A DNA stretch of 64,000 nt from Trichosphaerium sp. ATCC 40318 (lineage: Eukaryota > Discosea > Flabellinia > Trichosidae), in the NCBI GenBank assembly GCA_038496445.1, contig JALMLS010000183.1:62001-126000 (forward strand), in the 5' to 3' direction. The position numbers and the translations under genes were made by a program. The notes under the pieces were generated by a model, which saw nothing but the letters and a program-made list of their open reading frames with translations, did not search any database and was not told the origin of the DNA. Below, piece after piece: positions 1 through 11,143 of the stretch. The stretch's first letter is position 1; each line of letters begins with the position of its first letter.

Positions 1-360
1 GTTGTTTTGAGGAACTGGTTCTTCAAATGAAATAAAGACTCTCAAAACGTTTCCAGAACCAATGACGTTGATGGCTTCGCGTAGTTCTTCGTCTGAGGAT
101 AACTAGAAGGATATTCGAATAAGTACAAAGTGCAATTCAAACTTGAAGTTGTGTATGTGTTCGCGTACAGTAATTTTATCGCCATCAGAGTCTGTGTACG
201 TAATCTTAGCGGTTTCGAAGTTAACGGTCTTGTAGAATGATGAAAGCTTTGTTAGAACTCTATCGTAGGTAAGACCGGCTATTGGGAGTGTTACTCTTCG
301 CAAGTCGTCGCTTCCTTGGCGCTTTGACTTGATTGTAATCTGTTTCTGTTGGGAGGCCAT
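1..360 (-). CDS. PB1-domain protein, N-terminal part (runs off the left edge)
   Basis: Two exons are visible on the minus strand: ATG at 360 down to 169, and 102 to beyond base 1. They are separated by a 66-nt intron (168-103) with a GTACGC donor and TTCTAG acceptor. Joining them gives a PB1 fold: an N-terminal basic cluster (KSKRQ, DDLRRV), then the acidic OPCA core YTDSDGDKIT continuing into LSSDEELREAI and ending NVLRVFISFEE. PB1 domains pair basic and acidic faces to build signalling or autophagy scaffolds (p62, NBR1, PKC-zeta families). This domain carries both faces. The PB1 sits at the very N terminus, as in p62/NBR1, but whatever follows lies outside the window, so the full protein type cannot be named. 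Confidence 0.85.
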
Positions 361-1066
361 GTTTGTTGAGGAGAAGGTGTTGTATGTATGAGGTTTGTAG
401 ATGAATGATTATATTTACGTCATTGGGAACCGAGATTCGAGAATGACGTTCAAAGAAAGTTTGAGCCAAAAAAAAATTCCGCCAAAAAATCCGTCCAAGA
501 ACTAGCTGAAATTTCGATTACTTTCGGCGAAACAATTGCAAAAGCGCAAGAACTCGCGGGTAATTATGATGAAGCGTATGATAGCACTTCGAAATAGTGT
601 TTGGTGTTGTTAGTCTGTTTATCAGTGCGGCGATCGTTAATTCGCGTAAACGAGATGTCGTTTAGCGTATACATTACTCTGCAAGCTGTATTGTGATGAA
701 TGAGGTTATTTTGCTTTGTACCAACTTGAAATCGCACTGAACGCTGTATTTTGGTTAATTACGCGTGGTAAACGATAATTTGCATACTAGTGCCGGTTAC
801 TAAAAATTACTGGCAGCGAATCTGTTTTGATAATTTAGTACAGTTTAATCACCTTCATTCATCGTGGAAATCAACACCGATACCCTCCAATAGAAAGAAT
901 GTACTTGGACATCTATTTACTGTGAGAATAGTGTAGTACGCCTCCAATTACGAGAGTGTTGCATTAGACGCTCCATATACAGTGTAAGCGGAACAAAATA
1001 CTGTTTTAGAAACACTTTCCTGTTTTAAGTATTCCAACACTACTATCTAACAAACAAGCCCATTAG
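361..1066. other. intergenic, no supported gene
   Basis: This is the divergent upstream space between the PB1 gene and the VWA gene. A short plus-strand open stretch (about 480-597) has codon-like composition and ends at a TAG, but it has no ATG and no recognisable domain. No RNA gene is seen. Confidence 0.4.
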
Positions 1067-3690
1067 ATGCATCACATGCAGCATTTTGCTATTTTCTCAG
1101 CACTCTTTACGCTTTGCCTTGCTGTGGGACTCACAACTTTTACTGCTACGGATGTTGCAATCAAAAGGCCATTTAAAAGCGTATGACGCATGTTTATCTT
1201 GCTTTCGCAAACAATTACGAAGCTAGCGCTTTGTTTACCTTTTTACCTCGTTTTCGAGTCTATTTCGCTTGCACTACGCCCTATCTATGTATTAACATTG
1301 TTTTTAGCCCTTTTATACGCTAAAAGTTTGTACTACAATAAACCGAGTGAACGCATCTCATGGTACGCGTATACATCCGTTGTAGGAAAACATCGCACAG
1401 TTTTTATTTCAAGCAGTTGTTTCCTTATACGTACAATTTTTCCTCCGTTTTTAGTAATATCTTGTGTATGTGGAGTACACTTGATGTGAACGCCTAGCAC
1501 CTGATTGAAAACACGGTTTTTTTTCCCTTGAGAATCGCCTTGTTTACCCATACACTCTAGGAGTTATGATAGCGATTCAACTGATACTTATAGCAGCGAA
1601 GTTAGCTACAGGAATGTACGTCATCTTTAGAATGAGTTCAAATTTCCGACCATGTACTTTTTGGCCATCAGTTTTTTAACTTTTGTTTGAACTTAGAGCG
1701 CCCAGTACTTGCTTGAGAAAGACTTTCCTAATCTTGTATCATCAAACGGAAAAGAACTTGAAGAACGAGATGGCTGTACTTGTTTCAGAGAGAGCCCAAC
1801 AGCATCAAACGGAAATATTGAAAAATTGTGCTACAAAGGAGACAATATTTGCTTGTATGTCGCATTGTTTCTTGTAATAATATTAATTACAGTTAGTGTA
1901 GAATTCGAGAGTGGAGAAACATGGACATTTGATCCATCAAAGGTTTCACCACGTGACTTTACGAACAATAATTCTGAAGACACCACAAAAAAAAGGTAAA
2001 CACTAGTGTTAAAAAGTTTGCAAAATTATATACACACCTGTTTGCGTTGCTATATTCTATAAAGCAAACCTATAGCCTATGTTGGTATCTTTTGATCTTA
2101 GCTAGTATTATTACTAACTTTGTGTGAATTTAGTGCTAAGAAGAGTATTGAGAACAATATCTTTGATATCGTTTTGCTGTTTGATGAATCTGGTTCGGTT
2201 ACTGCCACTGAGGTGAGTCAAGCCATTTTAACACCATTAATGCTGAAATAGCCTTTATTAGCTTGAAAAGCAATTAAATTTTAGCAGAAGCCTCATAGAG
2301 TCCTTTGATGTATCTCCAACAGGAACTAATTTTGGTAACTCACATTCTATATTTTTAGAGTAGAGCCACCTGGTACTGACTCGACTTCTTTTAGCCATAA
2401 TAGGATACTCTACTTCCACTAGCAAATACATAGGACTCACTGGCAACACGCAAAGCCTAGAAAGTGCCTTGAATAGTAAGCAATTATCATCTTTTTTATC
2501 ACGTGATACTTTATCCTTTTAATCTGTTTTTTAGACGTAAACGCTCAACAAGGCTTCACATGCTATAGTTGTGCAATCGAAGCTGCACATGGAGAACTCG
2601 ATTTCAATCGCAGATTTGCAGCTGAGGGAGTTATTATTATGGTTACAGAGGGTAAAAATAATAGACCATGTGATACTACAGCTTGCGGTTGTCAATCATG
2701 TGGTAACCAATGTTGCCAAAGTCTAGCACCGTAAGTGCTTACTTTCTTTCGCCAAATCAACACGTGAACTGTTCTTCTAACACTGTCTTTTTAAAGTATT
2801 TGGGGACCAGGTGGTACAGGTGACTGTGATGATTGTGGTGGTCGTGATGAACTAATAACAATCACTGATCAAGTACGCAGTGCTGGGTATAAGATGATAT
2901 CTATCGTTGTTGGTACAGATGTTAATGAAGACGATATCAAACTAATCACTACTGACTGGCCTACAAACGCCTTTCAAACAGCAGGTTATTGTTGTGTATC
3001 TTGTGTGGTGCTTACTTAGCATAGATTTTATGTCAATTGACACGGTACTAGAAGATGTAGTAAATGCAACTGGTTTTGTAGGTATGTCACGAATGATCCA
3101 TCTATAAACTGCTGACACTTACTGTAGCTCTAACACCGACAACCTTACCTCCGACAACTTTACCTCCTACAACACTACCACCTACAACAACCATGCCTAC
3201 AACTGACGCACCTACAACCGATGCACCAACAACTGATGCACCTACAACCGATGCACCAACAACTGATGCACCTACAACTGATGCACCTACAACTGACACA
3301 CCTACAACTGATGCGCCTACAACTGATGCACCAACAACTGATGCACCTACAACCGATGCACCTACAACTGCTGCACCTGTTGTACCAACAACTGGCGCAC
3401 CTGCTGTACCACCTACGACTGCTACTCCAGCTGTACCAACAAGTACCGCTCCTGTTGTGCCAACAACTGACGCTCCTACTTTACCACCTACGACTACTGC
3501 TCCTGTTGTGCCAACAACTGACGCTCCTACTTTACAACCAACAACTGATGCTCCATCTGTACCAACAACCACCGCTCCTGTTGTACCAACAACAGAAACA
3601 CCAACTTTGCCAATTGTAACTACTAGCAATGGCAATACCATCCAAATTCTAATCGCTCTGGTTTTTGCTATGATTTTTTCAGCATTGTAA
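1067..3690 (+). CDS. secreted VWA-domain protein with PTTDA stalk and GPI-type C terminus
   Basis: Ten exons are inferred: 1067-1180, 1697-1854, 1897-1995, 2134-2212, 2262-2334, 2394-2475, 2535-2730, 2797-2984, 3025-3081 and 3128-3690. Exon 1 encodes a signal peptide starting MHHMQHFAIFSALFTLCLAV. The von Willebrand factor A domain begins at NIFDIVLLFDESGSVTATE, whose DESGS is the MIDAS metal site. It continues through GYSTSTSKYIGL, a Cys-rich insertion (DTTACGCQSCGNQCC) and MISIVVGTDVNEDDIK. A Thr/Pro stalk with 12 pentapeptides follows, then a hydrophobic tail (IQILIALVFAMIFSAL) ending at the stop, as in GPI-anchor signals. VWA domains bind protein ligands or matrix, so an adhesive surface role is likely. 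Intron 1 (1181-1696, 516 nt) is far longer than the other introns, but both sides are phase 0. An AATAAA-like signal lies near 3708. Confidence 0.85.
3196..3375 (+). repeat. 15-bp tandem repeat encoding PTTDA pentapeptides
   Basis: Twelve consecutive 15-bp units (consensus CCTACAACTGATGCA) encode PTTDA, with one PTTDT and one PTTAA variant. The units differ mainly at synonymous third positions. The repeat lies inside the stalk of the VWA gene and would form an extended, potentially O-glycosylated linker. Confidence 0.9.
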
Positions 3691-4458
3691 TACAGTGGTC
3701 TAGTTCAAATAAACTGTTAATTGTTTTTGCATTAAGCAACAGATCAGTTAAACGTTTGTTGGTCTAAATAGCGTGTATGTGAGATGATAGATACAACTAC
3801 AAGTATTCTGGATTTTGAGAATAATTTCGTGTAAACTAGTTGTAAACAGTCTACTACCATGATTATGAGTATGGAAATAGGCATGGTTATTCTGCCTCTG
3901 TGAGCTAAATATTATCGTTATGATTAGTTGAATAGGATGTGCGCTATGCACCGCAGCAAGGTTCTTGACGTAGAGCGTCAATCCCATCTTTGATATGTTT
4001 ACAATTTCAATCAAGTGTTTGCTTCCATTTTCCTTTCTAAAGAGCCGAGGTCACTCAATCAATCTGATACATTTGATGGAACAGTGTTGTTGTTAGTGAA
4101 ACCGTAGCTAAAATTGACAAGAAAAGTACAAAGTAACAATCACATCGTTATAGCACCAAAGAAGACTTGATTGAACTAGTTAAATTGATTGATGATAAAA
4201 AGTGATTGATTACAAGATTGAGAAGACATAAGAATGGTGGAACAATTTTACATACAGCAATACTACCTACACTTATTGAGTTTTGAATCAATCTGTTCTA
4301 TTATTGTCAGTTGATGATTGATTCTTGTCAAAACTGATTGGTCAGATATTCCTGTATTGGTTGAAGTGATTGAACAAAAGTGACTTAATAGACTCTCACC
4401 TTAAACAACAAACAAAACATAATTACAAGACAACAAACAACACAACAACTCAACAACA
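3691..4458. other. intergenic, no supported gene
   Basis: Downstream and upstream flanks of two plus-strand genes. It is AT-rich, with a run of CAACAAACAA just before the next ATG that resembles a 5' UTR. The minus-strand open frame at 3748-4014 has no domain or intron support. Confidence 0.4.
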
Positions 4459-5242
4459 ATGAACACAATTACCTTGTTTGTCATCATTCTATCAACGGCT
4501 TCAGTTGCTGTGGCAATCAACTCCACCAATTCTGAGCAGTACTGTCCTGGTATGCTAATCAACTATCCACTATAATTTACTAACACTAATTAAAGCTGAT
4601 CATACATACCCTGCAGCGTACCCTGGTCGATATTTTAATGAGTCTACTCAATCGTACCCAAACAGAAATAGTTGTCATGGAGCGAATAACAGTCATATCA
4701 GAGAAGCCAATAAAACCCTAGGCGGTTGCAACGAAGTATCATCAGAGAGATATATTGACGAGTTTATTTCTCCAATCAATCATGAGTTATGTGCGTGATC
4801 ATCACCTTGGTAGTGAAGCCTGTGCTTATTCAATACATATAGCTGTTCGATTTCCAAGTGCTTGCTATGATTCTAAAGTGAACAACTGTTTTTATGGATC
4901 AATTGCGAGTAATACTGATGAGTTTCAGTGTGAAGGTATGCTACTTTCTCTTTTTTTTAGCAGATATTTATTTTATTTTTTCAAGCTGAATCATTTGGTA
5001 ACACTGCTACCTGCTACAATTTCTTCACTGAGGGACGGTTTGATGGACCAATATGCAAGAAAACTGAGCAATACTGTGTTGGTAAGATTATCATATTGTT
5101 GTCGTTATGACTAACAATGAACATAGGCGCTGGATGTTATGATTCAAATACTCAAGGAACACGATCTTCTACCACTAGCGGAAAAACAAGATTCTATTTC
5201 TTCTTGTTTGTTGCTTTGATGATACTTAGCTTAAGGATATAA
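4459..5242 (+). CDS. small secreted Cys-rich protein with GPI-type C terminus
   Basis: ATG at 4459 opens a signal peptide (NTITLFVIILSTASVAVA). Supported introns are 4550-4595, 4936-4985 and 5082-5126. They preserve frame through segments such as NSCHGANNSHIREANK, SACYDSKVNNCFYGS, TATCYNFFTEGRFDGP and GAGCYDSNTQGTR. One further intron near 4794-4821 (28 nt, GTGCGT..GAAG) is needed to keep the frame and is uncertain. The C terminus is a Ser/Thr segment plus the hydrophobic tail FYFFLFVALMILSLRI, typical of a GPI signal. Eight or more cysteines suggest a disulfide-bonded ectodomain. I do not recognise the family. It is probably a surface protein, like the VWA gene upstream. Confidence 0.7.
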
Positions 5243-6079
5243 GTTACATATATCAGACACATGTATTATATATGTGGTAGCCACTAGACAACAAGCTTTG
5301 TGTTTTTGACACGTGACATGTAAATAGTACCTTTTCAATTTTTAGTACTTTACTTTCTTGGTGTTGCAGTTACTGTAGTAATTGCAATGTCATGACTGTT
5401 GTTGTAATAAATTAAGTCACTTGATATTACTATGAATCGTGTTGTTACCAAATATTGTGGATACAAACTGAGAGTGCTATTCGCCCTATATGCAATGTTT
5501 TTGCATGTAGAAGGACAACAATAACTTGAGTCTTTGGGTTTTGCAACACAAAAAAGGAGCACCGTTTACCCTCAACTTTGGAAAAGCAACATTTTAGCCA
5601 TAAGTGTTACTATACTAAAGTTGATTGGCAACTTGTTTCTTACTAAGGCGAGTAAGGAATCGATTTGCTTTTTTTAATAGAAATAAGATTGATTCACTCA
5701 CCTTAGATTGATTGCGTATTAAGTTACCACTTAAACAACTAGTGTGTAATAATATGGACACTCAAAGAAGGATATTAATCATCTATCAGTGTGTTACGGC
5801 ACCTTGAGTGCCAAATGATTGATACCTAATTTACACTGTAGAATAGTGCCAAGTTTTGTGCAATTTCTACAATTTCGACAAATTGTAAACTTTGTGCAAA
5901 ACTGTGCTGCCCCACTGTTCATTAAGTGTTCATGTATATGCATTACATCTCAGACTCTCATGGAGACCCAATTTGAGTCTCGGATCATTACCTGAATACG
6001 TTTATGTTACATCTATGTCGGTTGCCTTATCTGGTCTCTTTTTTTCCGTTTTTTTGAAACGACAACCGTATTTGCATCA
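5243..6079. other. intergenic, no supported gene
   Basis: AT-rich spacer between two plus-strand genes. I see no conserved domain, no RNA gene and no convincing spliced frame on either strand. Confidence 0.4.
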
Positions 6080-7461
6080 ATGTCACAGCTTGAACTTCTC
6101 CCAGCTGAAGTACTCCTTAAAATAACAACGAATGGATTGGGTGCAGACGATTGTTGTAAATTAACAGCAGTGTCAGGGTTTTTCAATCGTTTGATAGACG
6201 ACAAGGGCTTTTGGCCGTTTATGTGTCGTAATACAACACTTCCAAGAGAGAATGTACCAAAAACCAATAAAAACGCACGTAAACGCTAATATATATCATT
6301 TTAACACGTTTTAACGCGTTTTAGGTGACAACAGCTCTTGAATTCGCTATGCAGTACGATCATTCGTCAATAGCAAGCTCAGTGATTTCTGCTTGTATGG
6401 GAAACAAGAGAATAGGCATTGAAACAGTTTTGAACATCACAAAGTGTGCAACACAAGTTTTAAGTTCCGAAAAAAATGTACTCGACCTTGATGCTCCAAT
6501 AACAATTGTCGGCGATATCCATGGACAACTCGCTGATTTGATGCACATACTAACAAATGAGGGTATGCCTCCACATACAAACTATCTATTTTTAGGAAAC
6601 TACATAAACAGCATGTAAGTACAAAGTTTCAAAAAAACCCGAAAATGTGTTTTTTCTTTCTTTCTTCTTCTTTGTATTGACTCTTTTAACATTGGGTTTA
6701 GAACACGATATTCCATTCGTACTCTACTGTTGTTGTTTGGTTTGAAGGTTAAATACCCTAAACACGTGCATATTCTTCGTGGGAATCGTGAATCTCGAGC
6801 ACATTCACGTGCTAAAGGGTTTGTGGGTGAATGTCAACGGTTGTATGATCAAACTGTATGGAGTGAGTTCTGTATCGCTTTTGATACAATGCCCTTGATG
6901 GCAATAGTTGGAAACCAGTATGTGTGTATACACTCAGGTTTGAGCCCATCGCTTGATACTACTGCGCAGACACAGAGCATAGACAGGTTTCAAGATGTAC
7001 CTATTGAAGGACCTATGTGTGACCTGTTATGGGCTGACCCAAATCATAAACCAGGATATGGTCTCACCGATAGAGGCTATGGTAAGAATTCAACAACAAA
7101 AGGATGTATTTGATTATTTACACGTGGACTAGGCTACACTTTTGGCCCGGATGTGACGCAAAGGTATTTGACTGTGAATAATTTACAGGCGATTATTTGC
7201 TCTCATCGTAGTCGCTTGGAAGGATATGAATTGATCCAGAACGGACATACTCATGCGATCTTTAGTGCATCAGATTTTTGCTACACAGGTGGCAACAAAG
7301 GTACGTTGTGATCAATCTTCACGATGCGAAAAAAACAGTTTTGATGTTAATTTTTTTTAGGTGCTGTGTTACATGTCGCAGATGATTTGAGTATTACTCC
7401 CCACATACATGAAATAACAAAAACCCAACGTGAAGCATTTCATAACAATAACCAACCATAA
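6080..7461 (+). CDS. F-box protein fused to a catalytically dead PP1/PP2A-like phosphatase domain
   Basis: Exons are 6080-6278, 6335-6614, 6702-7081, 7133-7300 and 7361-7461. Exon 1 encodes an F-box (QLELLPAEVLLKITTNGLG to FNRLIDDKGFWPFM). The rest aligns with the PPP phosphatase fold. VGDIHGQ is intact, but the canonical GDYVDRG reads GNYINSI and the canonical GNHE reads GNRES, so the metal-ligand Asp, the following Asp and Arg, and the catalytic His are replaced. Later landmarks survive: VCIHSGLSPS, LLWADPNHKPG, LTDRGYGYTFGPD, ICSHRSRLEGYE and FSASDFCYTGGNKGAVLHV. The fold is therefore probably kept while catalysis is lost. By domain logic this would be an SCF-type adaptor using a pseudophosphatase to bind substrates. 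This is inference. A decayed inverted copy of its 3' part lies at 18841-19200. Confidence 0.88.
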
Positions 7462-7815
7462 AGCGAAGGTGGTAGAAAAGGCTAAGGTTGTTATTCGAAG
7501 AGCAGTAAATTGTCCTAAATAAATTATAAAGATATTGGCTTACTTCTGAGCGTTGTTTAGTTGTGCACAAGGCCTGAGGACATGTGTTTTTTGTTAATCA
7601 GTGGGGTTAATGAAATCATAACAGGTTCTTTAACACCTAAATAAATTGTAAAGTCCAAGTACTTTACCTAATCGATTGACGTTTGACTACAAAAACTGCC
7701 ACCGAAAAGGGTAAAAAGATTGAATTTATTTATGAGTGATGTTATTTTTTTGGAAAGTGGGTATTTGACAAGTCAAAGTTCGTCAGAGTACTTAATCGGA
7801 TCGCATGTAGCTGAG
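7462..7815. other. 3' flank shared with the copy near 18.9 kb
   Basis: The first ~180 bp after the stop (to about 7640) match, in inverted orientation, the sequence at 18841-19020. The rest holds no supported gene. AAATAAATT-type poly(A) signals lie near 7518. Confidence 0.5.
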
Positions 7816-8640
7816 TCAACCCACTGTTTGTCCTTTCAGGTAGGTCTAGACCTTCCCCAGGACGGTTTTAATATTAGATTTAGGGTCTTGATATAAAACG
7901 ACAGCACTTGTGTCATTCCCTTCCGGAGCACCAATTGGTAATTTAAACCAGCGATGACAGGATCAGAAGGTTTAGGCGTTTTACCAGGCGTAATGAACCT
8001 ACCAAACCTGTAGCTATACCCTTCCGTCAATTCCATGGGCAGGCTAAGCATACTGGTGTTATAATAATTACCAGGATCACCAAGGTCGAAATATCGCGAT
8101 CATACGTGCCACGGGGTAAAGTAATCAAGATATAACCATCAATCGAGTCTTCGTTATTATGTACGAAGGAACCATTTCTAACGTATTGACACGGTTATGA
8201 AAGAGCTCAGAGACCCATTTAAGACCTGTAGCAATTGGCAATTTGTTGGGAATACCGCAAACCACCAACGTAGGCTTGAAATACGGCTTTGAAGGTGCTG
8301 AGATAAACATGGACCATTTTTCTATCTTCTCGGAACGTGTTGGCATACCTGGCTACCCAATTGCGTAAGATTGTTGACAAACACTGCACCACCAAATTGT
8401 CTTGTTTTGTTCCAGGAGATATAAAGCATACAAGCTTTAGAGTTACCTCTTCTAACTGCTACATCCTTATGCGCAAGTTGAATTTCAGATGGATGACCCT
8501 ATGAATAAATGTTGAATCTACGTTGACTTGTATGTAAAGCTATAATAAATACAGATTTCTCCTTACCTTTCCACGTAACACCCAGTCTTTAAGTATTACC
8601 TAGACTTCACACCTATAAATACAAAAACAAATCAAGAATT
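7816..8640 (-). pseudogene. multiply frameshifted coding relic, family unknown
   Basis: Reading the minus strand downwards, protein-like segments follow each other in different frames with no splice sites between them. The order is LKDWVLRGKGHPSEI, KTRQFGGAVFVNNLTQLGSQ, then KIEKWSMFISAPSKPYF with LPIATGLKWVSELF, then NGSFVHNNEDSIDGYI with TLPRGTYDR, then FDLGDPGNYYNTSM with ELTEGYSYRFGRF, then LPIGAPEGNDTSAVVLYQD ending at a TAG. At least three or four frame changes occur within about 600 bp. The best reading is a decayed gene or gene fragment. Undetected introns or assembly errors are alternatives. I cannot assign a family. Confidence 0.45.
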
Positions 8641-8740
8641 TAATCAGAACTTAAAAGTAATTTTACTACTCTAGTTTTATACAATGGAACAACAAGGCAG
8701 GCAAACTGAATGGTTATTTTTACTTAATTGAGATTTTGAC

Positions 8741-10718
8741 TTAGAAGAAGAGACCATCAAACTGTTGTTTTGCTTTTGGTTTTGTAGTATCAGAAGTACT
8801 TTGTTTTAAAATTGTTCCTTTGTTGTAATTTTTTCTTACATCGAACAAGAATGGTTTACCCTATAAACAAATGAGAAAATGAAATAAGTAACACCCCGAA
8901 GTAACCAAAGTATAATTAAGGGTACAAAAAATAAGACGGAGGAAGCAATAGGATCCCATTTTTTTCTTTTTTTTTTTTTTTGGCATAATTTGTTGTTGGG
9001 TTTTTTATTGTGATATACTGTACGTACCAAACCAAAGTTTAAGCGTAGCATGTCACCAACAGTTAGTAAACTAACTGTTGGTCGTAGTGATTCGATCATA
9101 TCAAAGGTACAAGACCTGTCAATCAGCTCAACATGCTTCAAATCACCATCAACTGTCCAAAAAGCATATAACTCAACACGCTTTTCAGGGAGTTCTTCAA
9201 TCACTTTTGTAGTTAAACCACATCCTTTAGAAAGTTAAATAATAAAAAAATAAATGTACATGAGCCATCATTTTGTAATGTGGAGAGATACACTCCCATG
9301 CAAAGGCGGCAGGAGTCAGCAAGGATGTTGTCTTTTTTTTTTTTCTTTTTTTCTTGAACACAACTTTCTGCATTTAACAGAAAAACTTGCCAATTGGCTT
9401 TACATCTTTAGTTGTATTTTGGTAGTGTGTTTTAGGACGTTGACTATAATTTACTAGAAAATGATTTGATGTACCTATTATGGTACCAAGAACCAAGTGT
9501 TTAGATTCACCGCCCATAAACGATGTAGCATAAGCAGAAGACCCAAAATATTTACCTGACAGGAATAAGAAATCACTAATTTAGATTTTTTTACTGTAAT
9601 TAGTAAGGAAAATAACTTACCCATATCATCACTATGCATCGCCCAAGAGCCTAGAGATTGTTAAAAAAGAAAGTTAAAAAAAACATTTAAAAAAAAATTC
9701 TAGATTTGCAGACTGTCAGTAGTCACTAACTTGTAGCCCAACCGATCATTTTTTCCGATTGAACATAATCTCTTAGACCTATACCAACACCCACAGCTCT
9801 AAAAGAAACGTTATAATTAAACAAGTTGTCATTTCAATGAAAAAAAAAAGTGTGTAAGTTTTTTAGGAGAAACATTGCGAATGAACGTACTTTTCCCTCT
9901 TTCCACAACCTGTAATTTCAGATTCGTAATAACCAATAATACAATTTGCAAAAGGAGTCTTGTTTGTACACTTTAAATTCCATCCATGGGTTGTCTGAAC
10001 TGTCTATTACAGACAAAAAAATTAGAAAAAGAAAAGAAAAAAAAAGAAAGGAAAAAAAAGATAAAAGTGGAGTCAATTGAAGCCACGTGACTTGGTAATG
10101 CAAAAAGTAAAACAATCACGATTATCTCCACAAAAACAAAAACCAACTCTCAATTAAAGTTTTACCACAACACGACGTATAGCTCTAGATCGGGGGGGCT
10201 CCAAATGTTTAATATGCCATGTTTTATCACCTTCATTAAATTCTGAAATAACACGATGGTGAGGAACCAATGAAGCACCAGGAATACCTCCTTTTGGAAT
10301 AATTAATCACATTGGCTTGTCGTCAAAAAGCTACTTAAAGCGTACGAGATAACACATTGATATAAAGGTCCTTCCATTTTGATGAATCTGAAACAGAATA
10401 ACAAGGTAAAATGACTTGTCCAAACTCTCGGTGAATTCTGGCTTGCCAACGGGATGAATCGTTCAATAACTATTAAAAAATGGTAAACAGATGCGTCGTA
10501 CTTGTGTATAGCGTACTACTAGGAATTGTTTGCAAGTTGAGTAAAAATAAACCTCAGACACTACGTTAAGCAATGATGTAACCTCTATCATCATCTCCTG
10601 GCAGTAGTTTAGTACTAAACACAGTTGTAACGTTTAAAAACACAAATACACAATAACGTTTAAAAGCGCGTCCGTAGCGTACGTAAGGTAAAGCCGTTAA
10701 TCCAGTTTCCGTTTCCAT
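8741..10718 (-). CDS. F-box-like / SPRY domain protein
   Basis: The gene starts at ATG 10718 (METETGLTALPYV) and ends at 8741. The N-terminal part (LLPGDDDR, NDSSRWQARIHREFGQVI, SSKWKDLYI) resembles the region around an F-box, where a Trp-containing segment is followed by W-K-x-L-Y. The F-box itself is weak. A SPRY domain then runs through FNEGDKTWHIKHLEP, GYYESEITGCG, AVGVGIGLRDY, EKMIGWATSSWAMHSDDMG, GTIIGCGLTTK, YAFWTVDGDLKHVEL, LTVGDMLRLNFG and KPFLFDVRKNYN, the usual order of SPRY strands. SPRY domains bind protein partners and often act as substrate receptors. About ten introns, most T-rich before TAG. The splice pattern of the first two exons is uncertain. Confidence 0.8.
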
Positions 10719-11143
10719 GTGTATTGTTGTGTTTTTTCTAATAATAATTACCGAAGTTGTTTGACCGAGAATTGACTTAATTCATCTTCTTTGTCACTTT
10801 GCTTCACCCTTTTTTCCCACCTTGTTAACGTATTTTACAAGACACTTACTCCTACAACGAAAGGCCATCGAAATTTTGAACTGTGAACCAGCCGTGGGGA
10901 AATCAAAAATAGTCACGTGATTAAAAAACGATTGTGCAAACTGTGTCAAACAGAACTATTTCAGAATCTTTTTGTAAAGTTTGAAGTTATAACAACACAA
11001 CAACTACGTATGGTCCACAGCTCTAATACACAAGAGTTTTTGCTTCCTGAACTTGATTATGTTTGCAATCGTGGATACTGCAGCACTTGCTGAAGAGGAA
11101 GCAGAGAAAGTGTCAATCAACAATTTCAAACGATTGTTTGATG
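10719..11143. other. intergenic, no supported gene
   Basis: This space lies between the SPRY gene start and the GTPase gene end. A plus-strand open frame starting near 11009 (MVHSSNTQEFLLPE) is short. It partly overlaps the last GTPase exon and has no domain. Confidence 0.35.

Noticed and set aside
1190-1489. 99-codon hydrophobic frame inside intron 1 of the VWA gene
   Set aside because: AT-rich DNA yields such Leu/Phe-rich frames by chance. No Kozak-like start, no domain. Kept only as a question about the long intron.
3196-3375. CRISPR array or satellite
   Set aside because: The 15-bp units are contiguous, in frame and coding, with no spacers.
3102-3641. Minus-strand Gly/Val-rich open frame (VVGASVVGA repeats)
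   Set aside because: It is the antisense of the PTTDA/PTT stalk. Stop codons are missing only because of the repeat composition.
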